Position numbers and translations under genes: made by a program
The notes under the pieces: model-generated
Seen by the model: only the letters and a program-made list of their open reading frames with translations
Database searches by the model: none
Told to the model about the DNA's origin: nothing
Part shown: in pieces, positions 43,076 through 51,196 of the stretch
How positions within the stretch are numbered: the stretch's first letter is position 1
How the letters are laid out: every line of letters begins with the position of its first letter
Source: Aristaeella lactis
Lineage (GTDB): Bacteria > Bacillota > Clostridia > Christensenellales > Aristaeellaceae
Direction of reading: 5' to 3'
Assembly (NCBI RefSeq): GCF_018118585.1
Contig: NZ_CP069421.1
Span: 3,342,484 to 3,406,483, forward strand
Length of the DNA stretch: 64,000 bases

Positions 43076-43211
43076 GCACAATTTCTGAATTGTTTTCAGA
43101 AATTGTGCTTGAATGAAATGTTGACTTCGTCAACGTGAAATATTGGCCGATGGCCAATGTGAAATATCTGCTGCGCAGATGTGAAATATTCGACTTCGTC
43201 GAATGTGAAGG
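43073..43211. repeat. Array of five hairpins with conserved GTGAAAT linkers
   Basis: A perfect 17-bp stem (43073-43089 with 43095-43111, loop TTGTT) is followed by four short hairpins: GTTGAC-TTC-GTCAAC, ATTGGCC-GAT-GGCCAAT, ATCTGC-TGC-GCAGAT and ATTCGAC-TTC-GTCGAAT. The linkers are GAATGAAAT, then GTGAAAT three times, then GTGAAGG, with a period of 22-24 bases. Arms differ in sequence but always pair perfectly; loops are three bases. Confidence 0.9.
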
Positions 43212-43227
43212 CAACTGACGGCTGTTC

Positions 43228-43264
43228 AAAAAAAGGAAATCCCGGCTGAAAAGATTCAGCCGGG
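43228..43264 (-). terminator. Terminator of gltX
   Basis: CCCGGCTGAA / TTCAGCCGGG, 10 bp, loop of four, then on the minus strand ATTTCCTTTTTTT. Confidence 0.85.
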
Positions 43265-43282
43265 AAGGGTTATGGTTGATGT

Positions 43283-44731
43283 TCAGGAGAGCCTGGCCAG
43301 AGAGGCCTGCATACGGCGGAGAGTCTCGTCCTTGCCGAGCAGGTAAGCGATCTCGAAGGCGCCGCCGGGAGTGGATTCCTGGCCGGAAATAGCGATGCGC
43401 ATGGGCCAGAGAACGGAGCCGGTTTTGCGCTCCCAGGCCTGGATCTTCTCCATGACCACATCGTGGATGTTGGCTTCGGTCCAGTCGCTGATGCCGTCCA
43501 GGACGGGAATCAGCTGGGGAAGGACCTCTTTGGCTACAGCCTCATCGCTCTTCTGCTTCTTGTTGAAGAAGATGGCAGTGTCATAGTCCGGCAGCTCCGC
43601 CAGGAAGGCAATCTTCTCCGGGATGCGGCTGAAGATATCCGTGCGGCTCTGCATGAGCTCCGCCAGGCGGCGGTAATCCACGTTCTTTCCGGCAAGGACC
43701 TTATCAAACCACGGGGTAGCCATGGCCAGGTACTTGTCGAAATCCATCTTCGCCACATACTGGGTGTTCATCCACTCCAGCTTGTTGACGTCGAAGATGC
43801 CGGGAGACTTGTTGATGCGGTGGATATCAAAGGCGTCCACCAGCTCCGGCAGAGTGAAGAACTCCTGGTCTGTGCCGGGATTCCAGCCAACCAGCGCCAG
43901 GTAATTGATCAGCGCCTCAGTCAGGAAGCCCTTTCCGATATAGTCGGAATAATAGGCGTCGCCATCACGCTTGGAAAGCTTGTGGGTGGCGTCCCGCATA
44001 ACGGTGGGTAGGTGGATGTAGGTCGGGATGTCCCAGCCCAGGGCAGTGTACAGGTAGTTATAGCGGGGCGTGGAGGAAAGATACTCCATACCGCGCATAA
44101 CATGGGTGATGCCCATGAGGTGGTCATCGATGACGTTGGCGAAGTTATAGGTGGGCATTCCGTCCTGCTTGATCAGAACCATGTCGTCCATGGCCTCTGA
44201 ATTCTGGAAGGTCATCTCGCCGAAGACCGCGTCGGTATAGCTGGTCTCGCCCTCGGTGGGTGCGTTCATGCGGATGGTCCACGGAATGCCGGCGTCCAGT
44301 TTCTGCTGCACTTCCTCTTTGGTCAGGCTCAGGCAGTGCTTGTCGTATTTCCAGGTGCCGCCTGCATCCTCCACTGCCTTTTTCCGCGCGTCAATCTCCT
44401 CTTTGGAGCAGAAGCAGTAATAGGCATGGCCGGACTCGACCAACTGCTTCGCGTAGGGAAGGTAGGTGTCCTTGCGCTGGGACTGGATATAGGGGCCGCA
44501 GGGGCCGCCCACATCGGGACCCTCGTCCCAATTCAGGCCGCAGGCACGGAGCGTGTCATAAATAACCTCGGTAGCACCCGGAACAAAACGCTCCTGGTCC
44601 GTATCTTCGATGCGCAGAATGAACTGGCCGTTATTCTGTTTGGCAAAAAGATAGGCATAGAGGGCGGTGCGTACGCCGCCCAGGTGCATGAAGCCCGTGG
44701 GAGACGGGGCAAAACGAGTGCGTACAGTCAT
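43283..44731 (-). CDS. gltX: Glutamyl-tRNA synthetase
   Basis: 482 residues from the ATG at 44731 (GGAGGAAGATACCA upstream). A longer frame to 44875 adds 48 residues with no family match. HIGH-type motif RFAPSPTGFMHLGG at the N-terminus and KMSKS-type motif KLSKRDG near residue 245. It charges tRNA-Glu. With glnS directly upstream and both cognate tRNA genes directly downstream, this is a dedicated Glu/Gln decoding cluster. Because a true GlnRS is present, this enzyme could be discriminating, that is, not needed to mischarge tRNA-Gln. The 140-base gap to glnS contains an AT-rich stretch and a small CCGTC-TGCG-GACGG hairpin. Confidence 0.96.
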   Translation of the reverse strand: MTVRTRFAPSPTGFMHLGGVRTALYAYLFAKQNNGQFILRIEDTDQERFVPGATEVIYDTLRACGLNWDEGPDVGGPCGPYIQSQRKDTYLPYAKQLVESGHAYYCFCSKEEIDARKKAVEDAGGTWKYDKHCLSLTKEEVQQKLDAGIPWTIRMNAPTEGETSYTDAVFGEMTFQNSEAMDDMVLIKQDGMPTYNFANVIDDHLMGITHVMRGMEYLSSTPRYNYLYTALGWDIPTYIHLPTVMRDATHKLSKRDGDAYYSDYIGKGFLTEALINYLALVGWNPGTDQEFFTLPELVDAFDIHRINKSPGIFDVNKLEWMNTQYVAKMDFDKYLAMATPWFDKVLAGKNVDYRRLAELMQSRTDIFSRIPEKIAFLAELPDYDTAIFFNKKQKSDEAVAKEVLPQLIPVLDGISDWTEANIHDVVMEKIQAWERKTGSVLWPMRIAISGQESTPGGAFEIAYLLGKDETLRRMQASLARLS

Positions 44732-44871
44732 TGGTATCTTCCTCCGGAAATAATAATGAAAACTAAAAACGGAAAATTTAATACTGAATAATGATAACCG
44801 TCTGCGGACGGGGGACCGTCCTTTGACTGAAAGGAAATCCTCCGGTTTTACCCGGAATGGCATCCTGGTCA

Positions 44872-46569
44872 TCATGCCTGCTGGGTCGCCTGCTTCGCGA
44901 AGGTATCACGCAGTCCTACGGTCCTGTTATACACCGGCAGGCCGACAGTGGAGTCGGGATCCTTGCAGAAGTAACCGGTGCGCAGGAACTGGAAGCTGGT
45001 TCCGGTTTCCGCCTGGGCGATGACATTCTCGGCATAGCCGCGGCAGACCTTCAGGCTTTCGGGATTCAGGCGGGAGATGAAGTCCTTCTTGTCGACCTCT
45101 TCCTCTTCCTCATCGGCCACATCGTCATTGAGCAGGGGCTCATACAGGCGGGCTTCAAAGGGAATGCAGTCGTTCACGGGCACCCAGTGCAGGGTCTTGC
45201 CCTTGATCTTCCGGTCGGCGCCGGCGCTGCCGGAGAAGGAATCCATATCCACGGTGCAGTGCACTTCAACGATGTTGCCGTCGGCATCCTTGATGCAGTC
45301 ATCGCAGCGGACAATGTAGGCGCCCTTCAGGCGGACTTCATTGCCGGGGAACATCCGCTGGTATTTCTTCACGGGGACTTCCATGAAGTCATCCTGCTCG
45401 ATGTACAGCTCCCGGCCGAAGGTGAGGGTGCGTTCGCCCATCTCGGGATGATCCGGATGGTTCTCCAGGGTCACGGTCTTTGTTTCGCCTTCCGGCCAGT
45501 TGGTCAGGACCACCTTGAGGGGATTGAGCACAGCCATGGCGCGGAGGGAGGTTTCACCCAGGACATCGCGGACACAGTGCTCCAGCACGGCATAATCCAC
45601 GGTGGAATCCGCCTTGCTCATGCCGATGGTATCCACGAAATTGCGGATGGCCATGGCGGGATAGCCGCGGCGGCGCATGGCGGACAGGGTGGGCATCCGG
45701 GGATCGTCCCAGCCTGCCACATAACCGCCCTCCACCAGCTGGCGGAGGTAGCGCTTGCTCATGACCGTGCCGGTCATGTTGAGGCGGGAGAACTCGATCT
45801 GGCGTGGACGGGCGGGAAGCATATCCGCGCTCTTTTCCACCACCCAGTCATACAGGGGACGGTGGATTTCATACTCCAGGGAGCACATGGAATGGCTGAT
45901 GCCTTCCAGCGCATCGCCGATGGGGTGGGAGAAGTCATACATGGGATAGATGCACCATTTGGTGCCTGTACGCCAGTGTTCCTTGTACAGGATGCGGTAC
46001 ATGGCGGGATCGCGCATGACAATGTTCGGGGAAGCCATGTCGATCTTCATCCGGAGGGTTTTGCTGCCTTCCGGGAATTCGCCGGCCTTCATGCGGCGGA
46101 AGAGATCCAGACTTTCCTCTGCAGGACGGTCGCGCCAGGGGCTGTTCTTTCCGGGCTCGGTCAGGGTGCCGCGGTATTCCCGCATCTCATCCTTGCTGAG
46201 CTCGTCCACGTAGGCCAGGCCGCGGCGGATCCACTCCTCGGCGATCTCATAGCATTTATCATAATAGTCGGAAGCATAGAATTCCCCGCCGGTCCAGTGG
46301 AAACCAAGCCAGTGAATATCGCGCTTGATGGCCTCCACATATTCGGTATCTTCCTTCGCGGGATTCGTGTCGTCAAAACGCAGGTTGCATTTGCCGCCGA
46401 ATTTCTCCGCGGTCAGGAAGTCCATGATCAGGGCCTTGCAGTGACCGATGTGCATGTAGCCGTTGGGTTCCGGGGGAAACCGGGTATGGATCTCCGTGTA
46501 CCGGCCTTCCTCCAGGTCCTTCTCGATCGCGTCCCAGATAAAATTGCTGCGGGCATTTGTTTCTTCCAT
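44872..46569 (-). CDS. glnS: Glutaminyl-tRNA synthetase
   Basis: 565 residues, typical for bacterial GlnRS. Motifs: FPPEPNGYMHIGHCKA (HIGH) and GTVMSKRYL (KMSKS), with the C-terminal anticodon-binding beta-barrels. It belongs to the eukaryote-derived GlnRS type, which is rarer in Clostridia than the GatCAB route, so the gene was probably acquired by transfer at some point. AGAAGGAGTC precedes the ATG with a spacing of 10. It is the first gene of the minus-strand cluster. Confidence 0.97.
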   Translation of the reverse strand: MEETNARSNFIWDAIEKDLEEGRYTEIHTRFPPEPNGYMHIGHCKALIMDFLTAEKFGGKCNLRFDDTNPAKEDTEYVEAIKRDIHWLGFHWTGGEFYASDYYDKCYEIAEEWIRRGLAYVDELSKDEMREYRGTLTEPGKNSPWRDRPAEESLDLFRRMKAGEFPEGSKTLRMKIDMASPNIVMRDPAMYRILYKEHWRTGTKWCIYPMYDFSHPIGDALEGISHSMCSLEYEIHRPLYDWVVEKSADMLPARPRQIEFSRLNMTGTVMSKRYLRQLVEGGYVAGWDDPRMPTLSAMRRRGYPAMAIRNFVDTIGMSKADSTVDYAVLEHCVRDVLGETSLRAMAVLNPLKVVLTNWPEGETKTVTLENHPDHPEMGERTLTFGRELYIEQDDFMEVPVKKYQRMFPGNEVRLKGAYIVRCDDCIKDADGNIVEVHCTVDMDSFSGSAGADRKIKGKTLHWVPVNDCIPFEARLYEPLLNDDVADEEEEEVDKKDFISRLNPESLKVCRGYAENVIAQAETGTSFQFLRTGYFCKDPDSTVGLPVYNRTVGLRDTFAKQATQQA

Positions 46570-46593
46570 GATAAAGACTCCTTCTAGTCGATC

Positions 46594-46637
46594 CGGAATT
46601 CAGGATTCAGAATTCAGAACAATTCGCATTGCGAATG
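46594..46637. repeat. Heptamer element with adjoining hairpin
   Basis: GGAATTCAGGATTCAGAATTCAG units lead into ATTCGC-ATT-GCGAAT (46622-46636). Same heptamer as at 37038, and the hairpin resembles the last one of the 43073 array. It lies between the divergent glnS and ireB genes. Confidence 0.65.
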
Positions 46638-46709
46638 TATGTTCCATTATATATGAAATTACAAGGGTTAAGCAAGAAAAAGTTCCTTACTGTAGTATAA
46701 AGGAAAGTA

Positions 46710-46739
46710 TTGTCTTTCAGATACAGGATGTTGTATAAT
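46710..46739 (+). promoter_or_regulatory. Promoter of ireB
   Basis: Consensus TATAAT (46734-46739) with a weak TTGTCT 18 bases upstream; the GTG start is 33 bases downstream. Confidence 0.6.
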
Positions 46740-46772
46740 ACTTTAAACAGAGCAGGTAAAGGGGGATACATT

Positions 46773-47027
46773 GTGGAAGAACTGTTCAATACCCATAAAA
46801 TGGACCCTATCGTCGGAACAGGCAATGAGGCGCATGATATCCTGATGTATGTATATAAAGCCCTGCAGACAAAGGGCTACGATCCGATCACCCAGCTGGT
46901 GGGTTATCTTGTGACCGGAGAACCGACATACATCACCAGTTACAATTCCGCCCGGAGCCTTATCTGCCGCCTGGAAAGAGATGAAATACTGGAAGAGCTG
47001 GTCCGGTCCTACCTGGACACGCATTAA
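46773..47027 (+). CDS. ireB: IreB-family regulatory phosphoprotein (UPF0297)
   Basis: 84 residues from GTG at 46773 (GGGGG upstream), matching the usual family length; a frame from 46710 overlaps the promoter. The conserved core includes [18 protein letters not shown] and [19 protein letters not shown]. In Enterococcus IreB is a substrate of the PASTA kinase IreK and tunes cell-wall stress resistance. In most Bacillota it sits next to ruvX and alaS, but here it is alone with its own promoter and terminator. Confidence 0.92.
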   Translation: MEELFNTHKMDPIVGTGNEAHDILMYVYKALQTKGYDPITQLVGYLVTGEPTYITSYNSARSLICRLERDEILEELVRSYLDTH

Positions 47028-47038
47028 TCCGGTGATGT

Positions 47039-47061
47039 ACGGTGTCGTGTAACGGCACCGT
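47039..47061 (+). terminator. Terminator of ireB
   Basis: ACGGTGTCG / CGGCACCGT (one wobble), loop TGTAA, tail TTTCAT, 11 bases after the stop. Confidence 0.7.
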
Positions 47062-47168
47062 TTTCATATGCTGCGGGAAAACATGCAGGGAGCAGCCTGC
47101 GTCTTTCGTTCTATAGACAGGGGAAGAAACTGTGAAACCGGAGAACGAACCGGAGAGAGGAGTCAACG

Positions 47169-49235
47169 ATGAGAAAAAAGTGCCTGATCTGGTCGCTGGT
47201 ATTGGCTTTATGCCTGAGCACGGTTGCTCCGGCACTGGCGGCTAATGTTTTTTTATTCACTGAAAAGAATATCACCGTGTTCGAAGGTGCGTCTGTCCAG
47301 ACCGCGCTCCGCCGGGAAGGAAACTATGCCGGCGACGGTGAGATCACTTACTCCAGCGCACGGACGAACGTGGCGACCGTTGCCGAAGACGGAACGATCA
47401 CCGGCGTGAATAAGGGCCAGACTGAAATCACCGCCTCCCTGATGCGCAACGGCAAGCGGGTCGGACAGGCACGCGCCACGGTCAAGGTGCTGCGCGCGGT
47501 TCAGAAGGTGACGTTGAACACGACAAGGCTTTCCGTATACAACCCGGATGATCCGGCTGTCACCTCCCTGCTGCGGGAGGCGACAGATCACCAGGTGCTG
47601 GTGATTCCGGCCGGCACAAGCGTCAATCTGTCCACAACCTGCACCCCCGAGGACGCCAGCAACCGCCAGATTGCTTATACTTCATCTGACGCGGGCGTCG
47701 CAAAGGTGACGAACACTTCCCTGCGGGCTGTGCAGCGCGGCGAGTGCGACCTGACTGTCGCGAGCGTGCAGAATCCCGAGGTTACGGAGACCTTCCGGGT
47801 GCTGGTAATCCAGCCCGTCAAGAAGATCACGATCGACGCAGGCTCCAAAAAGGTCGCTGCGGGCTCTACGCTTCAGCTGACCGCAAACTGTTCCCCGGAT
47901 AACGCGTCCATCACCAACGTTACCTGGACATCCAAGAACCCGAACATCGCCACGGTGGATGAATATGGTGTGGTAACCGGCCTGAAAAAGGGAAGCGCGA
48001 ACATTGTCGCCACGGCAGCGGACGGATCCAAGATCTCCGCGACGGCTTTCCTGACCGTTACCCAGTCGGTAACCTCCATTACTTTTGCGCAGGACAATAT
48101 CCCGGTGGTGGCCGGACGGACTGTGCAGGCGAAGATCCAGATCCTCCCGGCAGAGGCAAACGACCGGTCGGTGACCTGGTCTTCCTCCGATGAGTCGATC
48201 GCCACAGTGCGGGGCGGCCAGGTAACCGGCAAGAAAGCGGGTACCTGCACAATCACCTGCACGAGCAACTCCAACCCCTCTGTGTCGGCTTCCGCAACGG
48301 TGACCGTCAGCCAGCTGGTTACCAGGATCGAAGGCCTGAATTCGAAGGATGAACTGAGCATCAAGACCGGTGAGACCGTACAGCTGAGAGTGAACGTGCT
48401 TCCCGAGGATGCCACGGACAAGAGTGTGATCTTCAAGAGCCTGCAGTCGAAGATCGCGTCGGTGGATGAGAACGGCCTTGTGACGGGCCTGAGCCGCGGC
48501 ACGGCTTCCATTACCGTGACGGCCAAGGACGCGTCCAAGCGGCAGGCAACCATACGGGTGAACGTCATCCAGCCTGTGACCGGCGTATCGGTCCAGAAAG
48601 ACCTGTACTATGTGCAGAAGGGAGACGGAACCTCCATCAAGGCGGTCATCGAACCGAAGAACGCCAACAACCAGGCGGTGTACTGGTCCTCTGAAAACGA
48701 GTGGATCGCGACGGTGCGTTCCAACGGCACCAGCACCGGACGGGTTGAGGGCGTCAATAACGGCGTGACCACGGTTTACACCTATACCGAGGACGGTGGC
48801 TTCTCCGCATCGACCCGGATCAGGGTGGACAACTTCAACGAAGCGGTGATGACCGAAGAACTGGATGTGAACGCGAACAACCAGATCAAGATCACCATGC
48901 GGAACATGAGCCAGGATATCACGATCGAGAACGTCCACTGCAAGATCGAATGCTACGACAAGAGCGGCAATCCCATGATCTGCAACAAGGACGGACAGAG
49001 CACGTATTTCGAAGCGGATTATCCCTTCGTACTGCAGCCGCTGGAGCGGTCGGTCCACGGCGGGTTCCGGTTCCACGATTACGTGATCGACCAGGAACTG
49101 GGCATGGTGCTGCTGACCATCACCAGCTGGCGGGATTCCGAGGGAATCACCTGGTACATTCCGGAAAGTGAACAGATCCGGACGCAGTGGACAAGGTACA
49201 ACTATTACAATAATCCGGATCAGGGTGTGGGATAA
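47169..49235 (+). CDS. Secreted BIG2 (bacterial Ig-like) repeat protein
   Basis: 688 residues with a signal peptide ending at APALAANV. Five to six BIG2-type domains follow, each with the pattern of a V-T-W-S-S core, an IATV segment and a G-x-V-T-G-x-x-x-G turn (for example SKNPNIATVDEYGVVTGLKKG). From about residue 560 the repeat pattern ends and a unique C-terminal domain with aromatic residues follows. No LPxTG motif and no membrane anchor are visible. The protein may be an extracellular adhesion or spacer protein. GAGAGAGGAGTCAACG precedes the ATG. mnmG starts 3 bases after its stop. Confidence 0.85.
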   Translation: MRKKCLIWSLVLALCLSTVAPALAANVFLFTEKNITVFEGASVQTALRREGNYAGDGEITYSSARTNVATVAEDGTITGVNKGQTEITASLMRNGKRVGQARATVKVLRAVQKVTLNTTRLSVYNPDDPAVTSLLREATDHQVLVIPAGTSVNLSTTCTPEDASNRQIAYTSSDAGVAKVTNTSLRAVQRGECDLTVASVQNPEVTETFRVLVIQPVKKITIDAGSKKVAAGSTLQLTANCSPDNASITNVTWTSKNPNIATVDEYGVVTGLKKGSANIVATAADGSKISATAFLTVTQSVTSITFAQDNIPVVAGRTVQAKIQILPAEANDRSVTWSSSDESIATVRGGQVTGKKAGTCTITCTSNSNPSVSASATVTVSQLVTRIEGLNSKDELSIKTGETVQLRVNVLPEDATDKSVIFKSLQSKIASVDENGLVTGLSRGTASITVTAKDASKRQATIRVNVIQPVTGVSVQKDLYYVQKGDGTSIKAVIEPKNANNQAVYWSSENEWIATVRSNGTSTGRVEGVNNGVTTVYTYTEDGGFSASTRIRVDNFNEAVMTEELDVNANNQIKITMRNMSQDITIENVHCKIECYDKSGNPMICNKDGQSTYFEADYPFVLQPLERSVHGGFRFHDYVIDQELGMVLLTITSWRDSEGITWYIPESEQIRTQWTRYNYYNNPDQGVG

Positions 49236-49238
49236 GAC

Positions 49239-51098
49239 ATGGCAGAACTGGTAGTTATCGGCGCGGGGCACGCGGGATGCGAGGCAGCGCTTGCCGCCGC
49301 GCGAATGGGTATTGACACAATTCTCTTAACTTTGAATATGGATGGTATCGCGCTGATGGCCTGTAACCCGGTCATCGGCGGATCCGCCAAGGGGCATCTG
49401 GTTCGTGAACTGGATGCCCTTGGTGGGGAAATGGGCCTTGCCATTGACGATACCTTCCTGCAGAGCCGTATGCTGAATACGGGCAAAGGCCCCGCGGTTC
49501 ATTCCCTGCGGGCACAGGCGGACAAGCAGCAGTACCAGAACCGGATGCGCCGGGCCCTCATGACCCAGGACCGGCTGACGGTACGGCAGGGAGAAGCGGC
49601 TTCCATTGAAACCGAAAACGGCAGGGTAACAGCGGTGACAACAGTCACAGGCGCAAGGATCCCCTGCAGGGCGGTGGTGGTGGCAACCGGCGTATACCTG
49701 AAGGGCAGCATCATCATCGGTGAGCACCGGCATGACGGCGGTCCCCAGGGCCTGATGAACGCCTCCGAGCTTTCCGCCAGCCTGACGGAGTTGGGTTTCC
49801 AGCTGCGCAGATACAAGACCGGCACCCCGGCGCGGGTAGACGTGCGAACCATCGATTTTGACGAGATGCAGGAGCAGAAGGGCGATGACCCGGTGACGCC
49901 GTTCTCCTTCCTGACAGACCGGAAGCTGGAGAACACCTACAGCTGCTACCTGACCTGGACTACGCCTGAAACCCATAAGATCATCCTGGATAACCTCCAC
50001 CGGGCGCCGCTGTACAGCGGAAAGATCCACGGTATCGGTCCGCGGTACTGCCCGAGCATTGAGGACAAGGTGGTCCGGTTTGCCGATAAGGACCGGCATC
50101 AGATCTTCCTGGAACCGGAAGGAAAGGAAAGCCGCGAATGGTATGTGCAGGGCATGAGCACCTCCATGCCGGAGGATGTGCAGTGGCTTATGTACCGGAC
50201 ACTTCCTGGCCTGCGTCACTGCGAGTTTACCCGCCTGGGCTATGCCATTGAATACGACTGCATTGACTCGCTGGAACTGCGCCCGACACTGGAAAGCCTG
50301 CGCATCGGCGGCCTGTTCTTTGCCGGACAGATCAACGGCACCAGCGGCTATGAGGAGGCGGCCTGCCAGGGCCTGCTGGCGGGGATGAACGCGGCCTTGG
50401 AACTGCAGGGCAGGGAACAGATCATCCTGACCCGGGATATGGCGTACATCGGCGTACTGACGGATGACCTGACAACCAAGGGAACGGATGAGCCCTACCG
50501 GATGATGACTTCCCGGGCGGAACACCGGCTGTACCTGCGGCAGGACAATGCGGACCTGCGGTTGACGGAGATCGGCTACAAGGTCGGACTCGCTTCAGAG
50601 GAACGACTGGAGAGGACCATCAGGAAGCGGGAGGAAACGGCGGAACTGATCCGGCAGCTGGAAACAACCCGGTTTGCCCCCGGAGAGAAGCTGAACAGCT
50701 TCCTGACGGAAAAGGGCCAGCCGGAGGCGGCCGGATCCCTGAAGGCGGAAGATCTGCTGAAACGGCCGGAGATCACTCTGAAGGATCTGACAGAACTCCA
50801 GCCGGAGTGGGAGGAGGTATCTTCCGCTGTTGCGGAGCAGGCGGAGATATCCGTAAAGTACGCGGGTTACCTGGAAAAGGAAGCGCACATGATCCGCCAG
50901 GCGCGCCTGATGGAAGAAACCCTGCTGCCGAAGGATATCTGCTATGCGGAGATCGAACACCTGCGGCTGGAAGCGCGACAGAAGCTGGACAAGCAGAAGC
51001 CGGTTTCTCTGGGAGCGGCGGGACGGATTCCCGGCGTGAATCCCGCGGATGTGGCGGTGCTGCAGGTATGGCTGCATAAGCATAATCAGGAAAAGTGA
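49239..51098 (+). CDS. mnmG: tRNA uridine-5-carboxymethylaminomethyl modification enzyme MnmG
   Basis: 619 residues. FAD-binding Rossmann motif VIGAGHAGCEAALAAARMG at the N-terminus, NPVIGGSAKGHLVRE and NGTSGYEEAACQGLLAG of the GidA family. With MnmE it makes the cmnm5 group on wobble uridines. The ATG follows the BIG2 stop by 3 bases and has no clear ribosome site, so translation probably depends on coupling to the upstream gene. mnmE is not in the window, which is unusual because the two genes are often adjacent. Confidence 0.96.
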   Translation: MAELVVIGAGHAGCEAALAAARMGIDTILLTLNMDGIALMACNPVIGGSAKGHLVRELDALGGEMGLAIDDTFLQSRMLNTGKGPAVHSLRAQADKQQYQNRMRRALMTQDRLTVRQGEAASIETENGRVTAVTTVTGARIPCRAVVVATGVYLKGSIIIGEHRHDGGPQGLMNASELSASLTELGFQLRRYKTGTPARVDVRTIDFDEMQEQKGDDPVTPFSFLTDRKLENTYSCYLTWTTPETHKIILDNLHRAPLYSGKIHGIGPRYCPSIEDKVVRFADKDRHQIFLEPEGKESREWYVQGMSTSMPEDVQWLMYRTLPGLRHCEFTRLGYAIEYDCIDSLELRPTLESLRIGGLFFAGQINGTSGYEEAACQGLLAGMNAALELQGREQIILTRDMAYIGVLTDDLTTKGTDEPYRMMTSRAEHRLYLRQDNADLRLTEIGYKVGLASEERLERTIRKREETAELIRQLETTRFAPGEKLNSFLTEKGQPEAAGSLKAEDLLKRPEITLKDLTELQPEWEEVSSAVAEQAEISVKYAGYLEKEAHMIRQARLMEETLLPKDICYAEIEHLRLEARQKLDKQKPVSLGAAGRIPGVNPADVAVLQVWLHKHNQEK

Positions 51099-51100
51099 AC

Positions 51101-51130
51101 CTAATTCAGAATTATCCGTTGCGACGGATG
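51101..51130. repeat. Short AATTCAG element with hairpin
   Basis: CTAATTCAGAATT followed by ATCCGT-TGCG-ACGGAT (51114-51129), directly after the mnmG stop. Same layout as at 46594. Confidence 0.55.
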
Positions 51131-51150
51131 CGAAAGAAAGCGCAAAAAGG

Positions 51151-51176
51151 ACGAGGCTGCTATACAGCAGCCTCGT
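51151..51176. terminator. Bidirectional terminator between mnmG and the fusion gene
   Basis: ACGAGGCTGCT / AGCAGCCTCGT, 11 bp, loop ATAC. T runs on both sides: TTGGTTTT on plus, CCTTTTT on minus. Confidence 0.85.
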
Positions 51177-51196
51177 TTGGTTTTACATTTGTAGAA

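Noticed and set aside
43073..43211. CRISPR array
   Set aside because: Linkers are only 7 bases and the intervening units are perfect palindromes, not unique spacers. No cas genes are near.
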